A stretch of 64,000 nucleotides of DNA from Faecalibacterium sp. HTF-F (GTDB lineage: Bacteria; Bacillota; Clostridia; Oscillospirales; Ruminococcaceae): the NCBI RefSeq assembly GCF_023347535.1, contig NZ_CP094473.1, positions 62,001-126,000 on the forward strand, in the 5' to 3' direction. A model generated the notes under the pieces. It was not told where the DNA came from, ran no database searches, and was given only the letters and a program-made list of their open reading frames with translations. Position numbers and translations under genes: made by a program. Positions 42,223 to 49,677 of this stretch are shown one piece after another; the stretch's first letter is position 1, and every line of letters begins with the position of its first letter.

Positions 42223-43590
42223 TCATACGTGAGCCGCACCGCGGTCGAGGATCTTATCGAACCGGGCAAAGAAGGTGATAGTGGTGATGGTTGCGGCCAG
42301 AATGTCGCTGACCGGCTCGGCCAGAAACACGCCGAACACCGGGTTCGGCAGCAGGTGCGGCAGGATGAAGATGAGCGGGATCAGCAGGATGATCTTGCGC
42401 AGGCAGGCCAGCAGCAGGCTTACCTTAGCCTGCCCCAGCGCCATAAAGCTCTGCTGGCAGGCGATCTGGAAGCCCATGGCAAAGATGCCCGCCATGTAAA
42501 TGCGCATGGCCCAGGTGGTGTAGGAGATCAGCGCACTGTCCGAGGTGAAAATACCGGCCACTGCGCCGGGTACCAGCATCATCAGAAGCCAGAACACGCA
42601 GGTGTATACGCCGCACAGGGTCAGCTGAAAGCGGAAGGCTTCCTTGACGCGGGGCTTTTTGCCTGCGCCGAAGTTGAAGCTTATGACAGGCTGACCGCCC
42701 TGACAGATGCCCTGAATGGGCAGGGTGCACAGCTGGGATGCGCTGGTGATGACGGTCATGGCACCCACGGCCACATCGCCGCCGTACCGCGCCAGACTGG
42801 AGCTGAAACTGATGGACAGCAGGCTCTCGGTGGAGAGCATCACAAAGGTGGAGATGCCCAGCGCCATCACCGGCAGGATGACATTGCGCTCCGGGCGCAG
42901 ATAGTCCCTGCGCAGGCGCAGGAGGGTCTTTTTGCCGGTGAGGAAGCGCAGGATCCACACCGCGCCCACAGCCTGACTGAGCACCGTGGCAATGGCTGCG
43001 CCCCGCACGCCAAGTCCGAACCCGAAGATGAGGATGGGGTCAAGGATGATGTTGATGACCGCACCGATCACGGTGGTGAGCATACTGGTTTTGGCAAAGC
43101 CCTGCGTGGTGATGAAGGGGTTCATGCCCAGCACCAGCAGCACGAACACCGAGCCCAGAAGGTAGATGCGGCTGTAGCTCAGGGCATACGGCAGGGTGGC
43201 ATCGCTGGCACCAAACAGCCGAAGCAGCATCGGTGCCCCGACATAGAAGCTGATGGTCAGCACCACCGAAAAGAGCAGCAGCATGGTAAAGCTGTTGGAG
43301 ATGATCTTTTCTGCCTGTTTCTTGTCGCCCTGCCCCAGAGCAATGGCGGTGCGGGGCGCACCGCCTGCGCCCACCAGCATGGCGAATGCATTCAACAGCA
43401 TCAAGATGGGAGTGAACAGGCCCACGCCGGTCAGCGCTGCCGCACCGATGCCCGCGATATGGCCGATGTAAATTCGGTCCACGATGTTGTACAACAGGTT
43501 TACGACCTGCGCTACCACCGCAGGGATCATGAGCTGCAGCATCAGGCTGCGGACGTTCCCACTGCCCATGTCCTGTTTTGACTGTGCCAT
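42223..43590 (-). CDS. MATE-family efflux transporter
   Basis: 455 aa with twelve hydrophobic segments and MATE features: an early PAVVAQVVNLLYNIVDRIYIG segment, GVGLFTPILMLLNAFAMLVGAGG, and the mirrored second half with QGICQGGQPVISFNFGAG. It exports cationic drugs or metabolites using Na+ or H+. Substrate unknown. GGAGAA precedes the ATG. A palindrome lies immediately upstream. Confidence 0.92.
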   Translation of the reverse strand: MAQSKQDMGSGNVRSLMLQLMIPAVVAQVVNLLYNIVDRIYIGHIAGIGAAALTGVGLFTPILMLLNAFAMLVGAGGAPRTAIALGQGDKKQAEKIISNSFTMLLLFSVVLTISFYVGAPMLLRLFGASDATLPYALSYSRIYLLGSVFVLLVLGMNPFITTQGFAKTSMLTTVIGAVINIILDPILIFGFGLGVRGAAIATVLSQAVGAVWILRFLTGKKTLLRLRRDYLRPERNVILPVMALGISTFVMLSTESLLSISFSSSLARYGGDVAVGAMTVITSASQLCTLPIQGICQGGQPVISFNFGAGKKPRVKEAFRFQLTLCGVYTCVFWLLMMLVPGAVAGIFTSDSALISYTTWAMRIYMAGIFAMGFQIACQQSFMALGQAKVSLLLACLRKIILLIPLIFILPHLLPNPVFGVFLAEPVSDILAATITTITFFARFDKILDRGAAHV

Positions 43591-43611
43591 GGATGTGATT
43601 CTCCTTTTTAC

Positions 43612-43623
43612 TTCAAATTTGAA
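43612..43623. promoter_or_regulatory. Palindrome TTCAAATTTGAA before the MATE gene
   Basis: Perfect 12-bp palindrome 22 bases upstream of the start and abutting a minus-strand TATAAT (43628-43623). Position suits a MarR- or TetR-type operator; no such regulator is adjacent. Confidence 0.45.
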
Positions 43624-43814
43624 TTATATCCTCTATATCCCCTCTATTATACTCAAAACCCGCAAAAATACCAGTCCCTTTTCGCAAATTTTTCCATGTT
43701 CCGCTCAAAAGTGCAAAAAGCTCCGGGTCTGCCGCACAGCAGACCCGGAGCTTGGAACGCGAAAAAGTGTTGACGCCAACAGGCTTTTTTGCTATACTAT
43801 ATAAGGTTTATCGT

Positions 43815-43857
43815 GGAGATGTATCGAAGTGGTCGTAACGAGAACGACTCGAAATCC
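43815..43857 (+). pseudogene. 5' half of a tRNA-Ser(CGA), relic 1
   Basis: GGAGATG acceptor arm, TCGAAGTGGTCGTAACGAG D-arm region and a CTCGAAA anticodon loop are recognisable, but the sequence after the loop is not tRNA: no variable arm or T-arm follows. It is the first of three such 5' halves. Confidence 0.65.
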
Positions 43858-44038
43858 GGGTGGATGCTTCGCCGCATTTCTCCATTTCACACGAGGAAAC
43901 GTCAGAATTTGATGTTCTGGCAGGCTTCTTGACCTGTCTGAACGATGCGTTTTCTAACAATATTCTAGCATTAAATTTCTAAGATTCAAGAGGAAATCGG
44001 CAATATACAAATTGCAATTTCTTCTCAAAATACAACAT

Positions 44039-44079
44039 GGAGTAGTACTCAAGTGGTCGAAGAGGCGTGACTCGAAATC
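44039..44079 (+). pseudogene. 5' half of a tRNA-Ser(CGA), relic 2 (probable left junction of the island)
   Basis: GGAGTAG, the TACTCAAGTGGTCGAAGAGG D-arm and a CTCGAAATCT anticodon core. The tRNA ends there. The GGAGTAG arm is exactly complementary to CTACTCC in the orphan 3' half at 63083-63142, and both share ACTCGAAATCT. Confidence 0.75.
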
Positions 44080-44163
44080 TAACTGGCTTTTTGGAAGTGG
44101 ATTTCCGGTTTTGCTAGGTTTCATGCGGGTTTTCCGACTTCGAGAGTGAACGATTTTCGGTCG

Positions 44164-44184
44164 TTCTCTCCTGAAATTCTCTCC
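44164..44184. promoter_or_regulatory. Paired TTCTCTCC boxes, left end (integrase arm-type sites?)
   Basis: TTCTCTCC at 44164-44171 and 44177-44184. The same octamer occurs in clusters near the right tRNA fragment (62880, 62911) and before the second integrase (63240, 63252). Confidence 0.5.
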
Positions 44185-44229
44185 AAAGTTTTCCCGGAAT
44201 GCACGGTGCATTCTAAGAATTTAATATCT

Positions 44230-44321
44230 GGAGCATTACTCAAGTGGTCGTAAGAGGTCGCACTCGAAATGCGATAGGCCGGGAGACCGGTGCCAGGGTT
44301 CGACTCCCTGATGCTCCGCCA
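44230..44321 (+). tRNA. tRNA-Ser(CGA), intact
   Basis: GGAGCAT (44230-44236) pairs with ATGCTCC (44311-44317), followed by G and encoded CCA. Anticodon stem TCGCA/TGCGA encloses CTCGAAA, anticodon CGA. A long variable arm (CCGGGAGACCGG) and GGTTCGACTCC T-arm are present. A terminator-like hairpin follows (44324-44365). It lies just inside the island, next to the integrase. Confidence 0.93.
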
Positions 44322-44323
44322 AA

Positions 44324-44365
44324 TCGAATGGACAGATGAATTTTATTCGTCTGTCCATTCTTTTT
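44324..44365. terminator. Terminator after tRNA-Ser
   Basis: GAATGGACAGATGAA and CGTCTGTCCATTC pair, then TTTTTTG. Confidence 0.8.
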
Positions 44366-44408
44366 TGCCGGAACATCGCCCGTCCACCCTGTCTTGGGGC
44401 GTATGGCA

Positions 44409-45584
44409 TCATGCTGACGCATTGCCATAGCCCAGCCCCTCCAGCATCGCCTGTGCAGACGAGAGCTTGGAAGCGTAATCGAGGTGGGCGTAAATATTGG
44501 CGGTGGTGGAGAAGTCGCTGTGACCCAACCATTCCTGAATCTGCTTCATGGGAACGCCGTTTGCCAGAAGAAGGCTGGCGCAGCTGTGGCGCAGATCGTG
44601 GAAGCGGATAGGACGCAGACCGTTTTTCTCCAACAGCTTCGGGAACTGCTCGGAAACGTAGTTGGGACGGATGATGTTCCCAATCTCGTCCACACACAGA
44701 TAGCCGAGATAATCCCGATTGTAGCTTTTACCGCACAGGCGGCGGTAGGTGTCCTGCTGACCTTTCAGCATCAGCAGACGGTCACGGATGGGCGGCACAA
44801 GGGGCAGCGTCCGCAGGCTGGACTTCGTTTTTGCACGATCAGCCTGCACCAGAACCTTTTTGCCGTCGATGGATGCCTGCGTGACGATGTGCTTGATCTC
44901 CAACGTGTTGGCTTCAAAGTCGATGGCATCCCATTTCAGACCCAGCACCTCGCTGCGGCGCAGGCCGTAGAAGGATGCCAGCAGAACCGGGATCTCCAGT
45001 TTGGTGCCCTCTGCGACCTCCGTCAAAGCATGAATCTCATCGGCACTGTAATAGCTGCCTTTGAACTCGTTCTTCTTCGGACGCTCGACCTTATCTGCCG
45101 GATTGGTGGGGATCAGGTCGATCTTTACCGCATACTTCAGCGCCTTGTGGATGTTTGCATGGTAATGGATCACCGAATTTGCCTTGACCCGTTCAAGCTG
45201 CTTGGTGTAGAAGTCCTGCAAGTCGGTGGCTTTCAGGTCTACCAGTTTGATGCCGCGCTTTCGGAAATAGGGAACGATCACACGCTCCACCATTCCCTGA
45301 TAGCTGGCATAGGTCGTGATTTGGATAGTGCTTTTCGCAACTTCCAGCCATTTCAGCATGAAGTCCGAAAAGAGAATGTCATCGTCTAAGCGGATCTCCG
45401 CAGGTGCGGTGGAAACCATGAAGTTCCGCCGACGTTCCAACAAAAGAGCCTCGGCTTTCTTCTTGTTCCTCTTGACGGACAGACCGGTGGCTTCCCACTT
45501 GGTCTTTCGCTTTCCGTTTGCGTCCTTGTAACTCAGAACGATGTAGTAGAAGTCGTTTTTTTCTTGCAGATGCCCTGCTACCAT
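44409..45584 (-). CDS. int: Tyrosine recombinase/integrase of the island
   Basis: 391 aa. N-terminal AP2-like arm-binding domain (to about 60), SAM-like core-binding domain (about 75-175) and catalytic domain with FYGLRRSEVLGL (Arg), HDLRHSCAS (His-x-x-Arg), EWLGHSDFSTT (His) and IYAHLDY (Tyr). Tn916-like integrase lineage. ATG 45584 is chosen for its AGGAGG; an upstream in-frame codon is rejected. Located 88 bases from the intact tRNA-Ser and pointing toward it, the usual geometry of tRNA-targeting elements. Related to the integrase at the window end. Confidence 0.94.
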   Translation of the reverse strand: MVAGHLQEKNDFYYIVLSYKDANGKRKTKWEATGLSVKRNKKKAEALLLERRRNFMVSTAPAEIRLDDDILFSDFMLKWLEVAKSTIQITTYASYQGMVERVIVPYFRKRGIKLVDLKATDLQDFYTKQLERVKANSVIHYHANIHKALKYAVKIDLIPTNPADKVERPKKNEFKGSYYSADEIHALTEVAEGTKLEIPVLLASFYGLRRSEVLGLKWDAIDFEANTLEIKHIVTQASIDGKKVLVQADRAKTKSSLRTLPLVPPIRDRLLMLKGQQDTYRRLCGKSYNRDYLGYLCVDEIGNIIRPNYVSEQFPKLLEKNGLRPIRFHDLRHSCASLLLANGVPMKQIQEWLGHSDFSTTANIYAHLDYASKLSSAQAMLEGLGYGNASA

Positions 45585-45677
45585 AGTATTTCCTCCTGTC
45601 TTTGCATCCACTTGAATATGTAACTTCTGCCGCTGACACCATCAGTGTACCCAACGGCAGGAGAGAATGCAAGGATG

Positions 45678-45917
45678 TCACGCCCGGACAGCATGACCGG
45701 GTGCGAATCCGATGAGATAGGTCAAAAGATGTGCCTTGGGGATGCGGTAGGAGCGTCCCACCTTCAAATGCTGGACGCTCCCTTTTTTCAAAAGCGCATA
45801 CCCGGTTTTTGTGCTGACGCTCAATACCTCGCACATCTGGTCGATATTCAATACGTCCGGGTAATCCCGGAGCATCACACGGTACGCATCACGGGGATTC
45901 AGATTTTCCTCACCCAA
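45678..45917 (-). CDS. Excisionase-like helix-turn-helix protein
   Basis: 79 aa. LNIDQMCEVLSVSTKTGYAL, LKKGSVQHLKVGRSYRIPK is the MerR/excisionase-type HTH of Xis proteins (HTH_17). It lies 94 bases upstream of int on the same strand, so it probably directs excision of the element and may modulate int expression. Start supported by GAGGGGAGGAA upstream. Confidence 0.85.
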   Translation of the reverse strand: MGEENLNPRDAYRVMLRDYPDVLNIDQMCEVLSVSTKTGYALLKKGSVQHLKVGRSYRIPKAHLLTYLIGFAPGHAVRA

Positions 45918-45959
45918 ACAGATTCCTCCCCTCTCTATAATGGAGTGTAGAATATATCT

Positions 45960-46342
45960 TTATGATGTGATTTCAGCGAGAGCAAGACTTGAAACAACGC
46001 CTTTCTCGATCTCCTGCATTTCATTCTGCGTAATCCGCCCTAGAAAACGCTGTATGCGGCTTTTGTCTATCGTGAAGATTCTGTTCCAGCTGAACCACAG
46101 ATGGCTTTTCAAAGGCCGTATTGTGGGCTATCAGAACGTGTGTGGGCTGATATCTCTTTTTTTTCGGTGCGGGAAGTCACCGTTGCCACGATAAGGGTAG
46201 GCGCATAGCGGTTTCCTACATCGTTTTGCAGAACCACCACAGGGCGGGTGCCGCCCTGCTCGGAGCCGATGTGCGGCTCCATGTCTGCATAGTAAATGTT
46301 CCCTCTGAGGTATTTCCAGTCTTTTGGTATGATTGCGATCAG
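45960..46342 (-). pseudogene. Frameshifted MazF/PemK-type toxin
   Basis: The minus strand reads RGNIYYADMEPHIGSEQGGT and RPVVVLQNDVGNRYAPTLIV in one frame, PTHVLIAHNTAFEKPSVVQL in a second and IFTIDKSRIQRFLGRITQNE ending LALAEITS in a third. Together these cover a full MazF-like mRNA interferase, so two frameshifts have inactivated it. GGAGG lies before an unclear start (CTG at 46342). No antitoxin gene is visible beside it. Confidence 0.82.
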
Positions 46343-46355
46343 ACCTCCTATCCTT

Positions 46356-47414
46356 CTATAGCACTCTCTCCTTTATCGTCTGAAGATAGGCAGAAGTGTC
46401 ATCAATCAGATAAAGAATGGCACTTCGGCAGTCGTTGTCCTCAAAAACATCGGGATAGTCTTTGAATACGAGATTCCAGCGGCGGATAAAGTCCTCCTTT
46501 GCGCCCTGAACTTCGCACATCATAATCGAGCCGTTTGCAACGGTCATTTTATGATGACGGTTGTCAATGGATTGCCGAAGTCGTTTTCGATCTTCGTCTG
46601 TAAGACAGCGTTTGTGACCTTGGATACTCCTTTTGAAATCCGGGGGCGAATTGCTTACTGGCTCAATTTCATCCTCGGTATGGACTTCATTGGAATCAGG
46701 AGCATCGTCGGCAGCAACATCGGATTTTTCCGGGCTTGTCGGCTTCTTTGCTTTCCGGTCCTTCTTGGGTTTGCGTAGCTCCTTGATGATTGCCGGGATT
46801 TCTTCTTTTGGGGTTTGCGCCAAAGCGGTGATCTCGGCATCGGTAGCCTTGATATGCCCGGTCAGTATTTCCTCCATTGCACCGGGGACGGCAGCTTCCG
46901 CCGCATCAACGCCTTTTGCGTATTTTTCTGCTCGTTGCACAAACTTGGAACTGACACCATTTTTGTTGGCAATACGTTCACAAGTTCGTTTTTCGGTCGA
47001 CCTCATGTGGACATTTTGTCTACATGAGGTGAATTTCCCGGATTCATCATGTTCTCTATGTGTTGACCCACCCACAGAAAGTTTTTCATTTTCGTAGGTT
47101 TTCCCCATCAAGAACTTCCGGCGTTCCGGGTCAAGATTTCTGCGCCCCAACTGATTCTGACAGATCCATGCCAGTGCAGCGTAACGGTCGGGCAACTGGA
47201 TTTCCTTCACTTCAAAAGCGATTTCCGGGTGATGCTTGAGGATGCGATACCGGGAATGTCCATCCAGTATGTAACCGTTCCAGATGATGAGTGGATTCAG
47301 TAGCCGCCGCTCCTGAATCATGTTCTGCTCTAAGATGTGTTCCTCCTCGGCGTTCAGCGGCGGGATCTTGCCCTGAAACTCCGGGTCGATCTTAAGCGCA
47401 TTCAGATTCATCAT
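46356..47414 (-). CDS. ParB-N-terminal-domain protein of the mobile element
   Basis: 352 aa. The first 110 residues resemble a ParB/Srx nuclease-like domain: EEEHILEQNMIQERRLLNPL, LDGHSRYRILKHH and an ALAWICQNQLGRRNLDPERR helix. A middle HTH-like stretch (ERIANKNGVSSKFVQRAEKY) and a charged Lys/Glu/Asp/Pro linker follow; the C-terminal 90 residues are of unknown type. Two ATG codons at 47414 and 47411 are equivalent. It overlaps the upstream small gene by 23 bases. Likely a DNA-binding protein of element maintenance or regulation. Confidence 0.75.
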   Translation of the reverse strand: MMNLNALKIDPEFQGKIPPLNAEEEHILEQNMIQERRLLNPLIIWNGYILDGHSRYRILKHHPEIAFEVKEIQLPDRYAALAWICQNQLGRRNLDPERRKFLMGKTYENEKLSVGGSTHREHDESGKFTSCRQNVHMRSTEKRTCERIANKNGVSSKFVQRAEKYAKGVDAAEAAVPGAMEEILTGHIKATDAEITALAQTPKEEIPAIIKELRKPKKDRKAKKPTSPEKSDVAADDAPDSNEVHTEDEIEPVSNSPPDFKRSIQGHKRCLTDEDRKRLRQSIDNRHHKMTVANGSIMMCEVQGAKEDFIRRWNLVFKDYPDVFEDNDCRSAILYLIDDTSAYLQTIKERVL

Positions 47415-47637
47415 CAAACCGTCCCTTCTTAAAGTAGGTGGATTTCGGGCTGGTGGGCTGGATGTAGTAATCGTAGCCGAAGTTGGTCTGGCAGTAGGTG
47501 CAAGGCTCCTTGGTGAGCTGATAGGGGTCTGCACGGCGGACGCGAATGCCACGCGTGTTCCGAAAGGCATTCAGGCAGCGGGGGCAGAGGGTGGTCAGGG
47601 TCGATTCGTCAGTCTTGTGGGTAAAAGTACGGCTCAT
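47392..47637 (-). CDS. Small zinc-ribbon-like protein of the mobile element
   Basis: 81 aa with two cysteine pairs, TTLCPRCLN and EPCTYCQTN, which suggest a structural zinc site. ATG 47637 follows GGAGG. The gene overlaps the ParB-like gene by 23 bases, as is common for small accessory genes in Firmicute integrative elements. Function unknown. Confidence 0.65.
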   Translation of the reverse strand: MSRTFTHKTDESTLTTLCPRCLNAFRNTRGIRVRRADPYQLTKEPCTYCQTNFGYDYYIQPTSPKSTYFKKGRFDDESECA

Positions 47638-47680
47638 AATCAATACCTCCGTGTCATCAGAATGAATATTCGGTATGGAA

Positions 47681-47733
47681 AAAGCCCACTGCCTAGATTC
47701 AGAAGAATCCCGGTGGTGGGCTTTGAAGTTTTT
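47681..47733. terminator. Hairpin with T-runs on both strands
   Basis: AAAAGCCCAC and GTGGTGGGCTTT arms around an imperfect loop, with TTTTT on both sides. Confidence 0.6.
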
Positions 47734-47900
47734 GTTTTAAGTGTCCCACCCTATTTGTCCTCGACGCCCGGTGGGGATTGGAATACACCTCGGTGAGGGG
47801 GATTGCACCCTTCCTCTCATTGGCTTTTCAGCCACCCCGCCTTCTTTATAGCCGGGCCGCGAATTACGGAAGTTTCATTGTTTTATCCGAGGGAATGATA

Positions 47901-47990
47901 TTCAGTTTTCAAGGTACGTCTTACAGCTTCGGGCTTCTCCCCATCTGGGGTGTTGCCCTTGCTGTGACCATAGTGTACTTGAAAACTGAA
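47901..47990. repeat. 13-bp inverted repeat with 64-bp spacer
   Basis: TTCAGTTTTCAAG (47901-47913) and CTTGAAAACTGAA (47978-47990) are perfect inverted copies. The 47734-48072 stretch around it holds no convincing gene. Confidence 0.65.
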
Positions 47991-48000
47991 GTTCTCGTTA

Positions 48001-48050
48001 GGAACCAGTAGTTCCGGTTTTGCCATTTTCACCGGAACCAATCGTTCCGG
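48001..48050. promoter_or_regulatory. Two GGAAC-N5-GTTCC palindromes
   Basis: GGAAC-N5-GTTCC at 48001-48015 and CCGGAAC-N5-GTTCCGG at 48032-48050; centres are 33 bp apart, three helical turns. They look like operators of the XRE-type regulator whose remnant lies next to them. Confidence 0.55.
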
Positions 48051-48072
48051 TTTACAACAGTAAAGCGTTTGA

Positions 48073-48288
48073 TCAAGCAGATTCGGCCTCAATCTCCATT
48101 GCAGCAAATGCCAGAAGCTGTTTACCGAATGATTCTATAATCTGCTTCTGGTCATGGATTTTTTTGCTGAGTTCCAGTTCCTTTTTGGTTTCTACTTTCC
48201 CAAGAATGAGGTAATCCAAAGTGACATCAAGATGTACTGCTATTTCAACGAACAAATCCAGCGGCGTATATGATGAACTGGACAAGCT
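48073..48288 (-). pseudogene. C-terminal remnant of an XRE-family regulator
   Basis: The translated segment PLDLFVEIAVHLDVTLDYLI LGK is typical of the last helices of Cro/CI-type HTH domains, followed by a coiled tail (KKELELSKKIHDQKQIIESF). The N-terminal recognition helices are missing, replaced by unrelated sequence and a hairpin at 48305-48347. Adjacent palindromes suggest it once controlled this region. Confidence 0.6.
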
Positions 48289-48304
48289 GCTGAAGTAAAG
48301 GAAG

Positions 48305-48347
48305 GGGCTGTTGCACACGGATAAAAGCCGGTGCAACAGCCTCTTTT
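48305..48347 (+). terminator. Hairpin with T-run at the broken regulator
   Basis: GGCTGTTGCAC and GTGCAACAGCC arms, then TCTTTTT on the plus strand. Confidence 0.65.
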
Positions 48348-48454
48348 TCATTCATGCTGCAATTTTTTCAGCGTTTCAAACGTATCTAAATTAAAGTGGC
48401 ATATCATATTCCTTTTCACACATACTTGCCATTTTCAGACAGGAGGTTGCTTTT

Positions 48455-49243
48455 ATGAAAATATCTGCCGACTATCGTATGCTCGCTCTCGATGCTCTGC
48501 GCGGAAAATGGAAAACTGCTGTTCTGACAGGTATTGCCGCCAGTGCGCTCGGTGCTACCATTGTGAGCAGTTCCAACAGTGTCGTTTCCAATTCCAATCA
48601 GGCAAAGGACATTCATTTTAACCTGTTCGCCCAGCCAAACGGCGGTCGGCTGCTTGCTGTTTTGCTTGTCGGCATTGGTCTGTGGGCAATCCTCCAACTG
48701 ATCGTGGGCGGTGCAGTTCAACTGGGATATGCTCATTTTAATCTGAACCTTGTAGATGGAAATGATGCTGCCATCTCGGACTTGTTCTCTCAGAAAGACC
48801 GTCTGTGGGATGGCTTCTGCATGAAATTTCTGCAGGGTCTGTACATCGCCCTCTGGTCGCTGCTGTTGGTGATTCCGGGAATCGTGAAAACATACAGCTA
48901 TGCGATGACACCTTACATCATGTCCGAACATCCTTCGCTGACCGCAAATGAAGCGATCACAGAATCCCGGCGGATCATGAATGGCAACAAATGGCGGCTG
49001 TTCTGTCTGGATTTCAGCTTCATTGGCTGGGAGTTGCTCTGTTCGTTGCCACTGTATGCCGGGGGGTTTCTGGTTTTCAAATATTTCACCGGTTCAGAGG
49101 CTATGGCGATTTCTCTTTTTCTTCTGCTGACAATTCCATTGAGCATTGGCTTCTTTTTTGTACGCCCCTATGAGGAAGCTGCATGGGCCACTTTCTACCG
49201 TGATATTACCGCAGCACCTACCGAACCGGATGAAGCATACTGA
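48455..49243 (+). CDS. DUF975 family integral membrane protein
   Basis: 262 aa. Begins with ADYRMLALDALRGKWKTAVL, then about five hydrophobic segments, with YSYAMTPYIMSEHPSLTANE and AITESRRIMNGNKWRLFCLD, the family signature. Function unknown; homologues are widespread in Firmicutes. AGGAGG precedes the ATG. Placed between element genes and the restriction system, it is probably cargo. Confidence 0.82.
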   Translation: MKISADYRMLALDALRGKWKTAVLTGIAASALGATIVSSSNSVVSNSNQAKDIHFNLFAQPNGGRLLAVLLVGIGLWAILQLIVGGAVQLGYAHFNLNLVDGNDAAISDLFSQKDRLWDGFCMKFLQGLYIALWSLLLVIPGIVKTYSYAMTPYIMSEHPSLTANEAITESRRIMNGNKWRLFCLDFSFIGWELLCSLPLYAGGFLVFKYFTGSEAMAISLFLLLTIPLSIGFFFVRPYEEAAWATFYRDITAAPTEPDEAY

Positions 49244-49292
49244 CTTTTATACTATTTCTCAGATGTGACCGGACTTTCGAGGTGATCTGCGT

Positions 49293-49451
49293 ATGGAGAA
49301 GAAACCTGACCGTTCCGAAATAATTACAATGACCCTCTTGTTTGCTTTAACGCTGGTACTTACGGTATTAAAAGTGACGAGAGTGCTTTCATTGCCTTGG
49401 TTGTGGGTGCTGGGTCCGCTTTGGCTTGGTACATATCGATACCGCGACTAG
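49293..49451 (+). CDS. 52-aa membrane peptide
   Basis: The ORF begins MEKKPDRSEIITMTLLFALT and contains one or two hydrophobic spans (residues 12-26 and 30-46), ending GTYRYRD. GAGGTGATC precedes the ATG. It is followed by a clean terminator (49460-49492), which supports a real transcription unit with the DUF975 gene 49 bases upstream. Function unknown. Confidence 0.55.
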   Translation: MEKKPDRSEIITMTLLFALTLVLTVLKVTRVLSLPWLWVLGPLWLGTYRYRD

Positions 49452-49459
49452 GGCTGATT

Positions 49460-49490
49460 GCGCTGGGAGATTTCTCCCAGCGCTTTTTAT
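49460..49490 (+). terminator. Terminator after the small membrane peptide
   Basis: GCGCTGGGAGA and TCTCCCAGCGC form an 11-bp stem followed by TTTTT. No gene is seen from here to 49677. Confidence 0.88.
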
Positions 49491-49677
49491 TACTCGGAGA
49501 TGCCAAGATATCTACCAGTGTTTTGCCTTGATTCCAAAGGTCTGAAAATCACCAAGACCGACTTTGAAAACAAGTTGGATAAAATAATTTTTTCAAAGAA
49601 AATAGCTTGATGTCCTACTTTTTGGATGAAAAGTGTGCTATTCTTAGTAAGGAATAAAGATATAGGAGGATCATGGT

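Noticed and set aside
42229..43581. Plus-strand 450-codon frame opposite the MATE gene
   Set aside because: Gln/His/Asp-rich shadow with no domain; the minus strand encodes an evident MATE transporter.
44484..45389. Plus-strand frame opposite the integrase
   Set aside because: Shadow of the int gene; catalytic motifs are on the minus strand.
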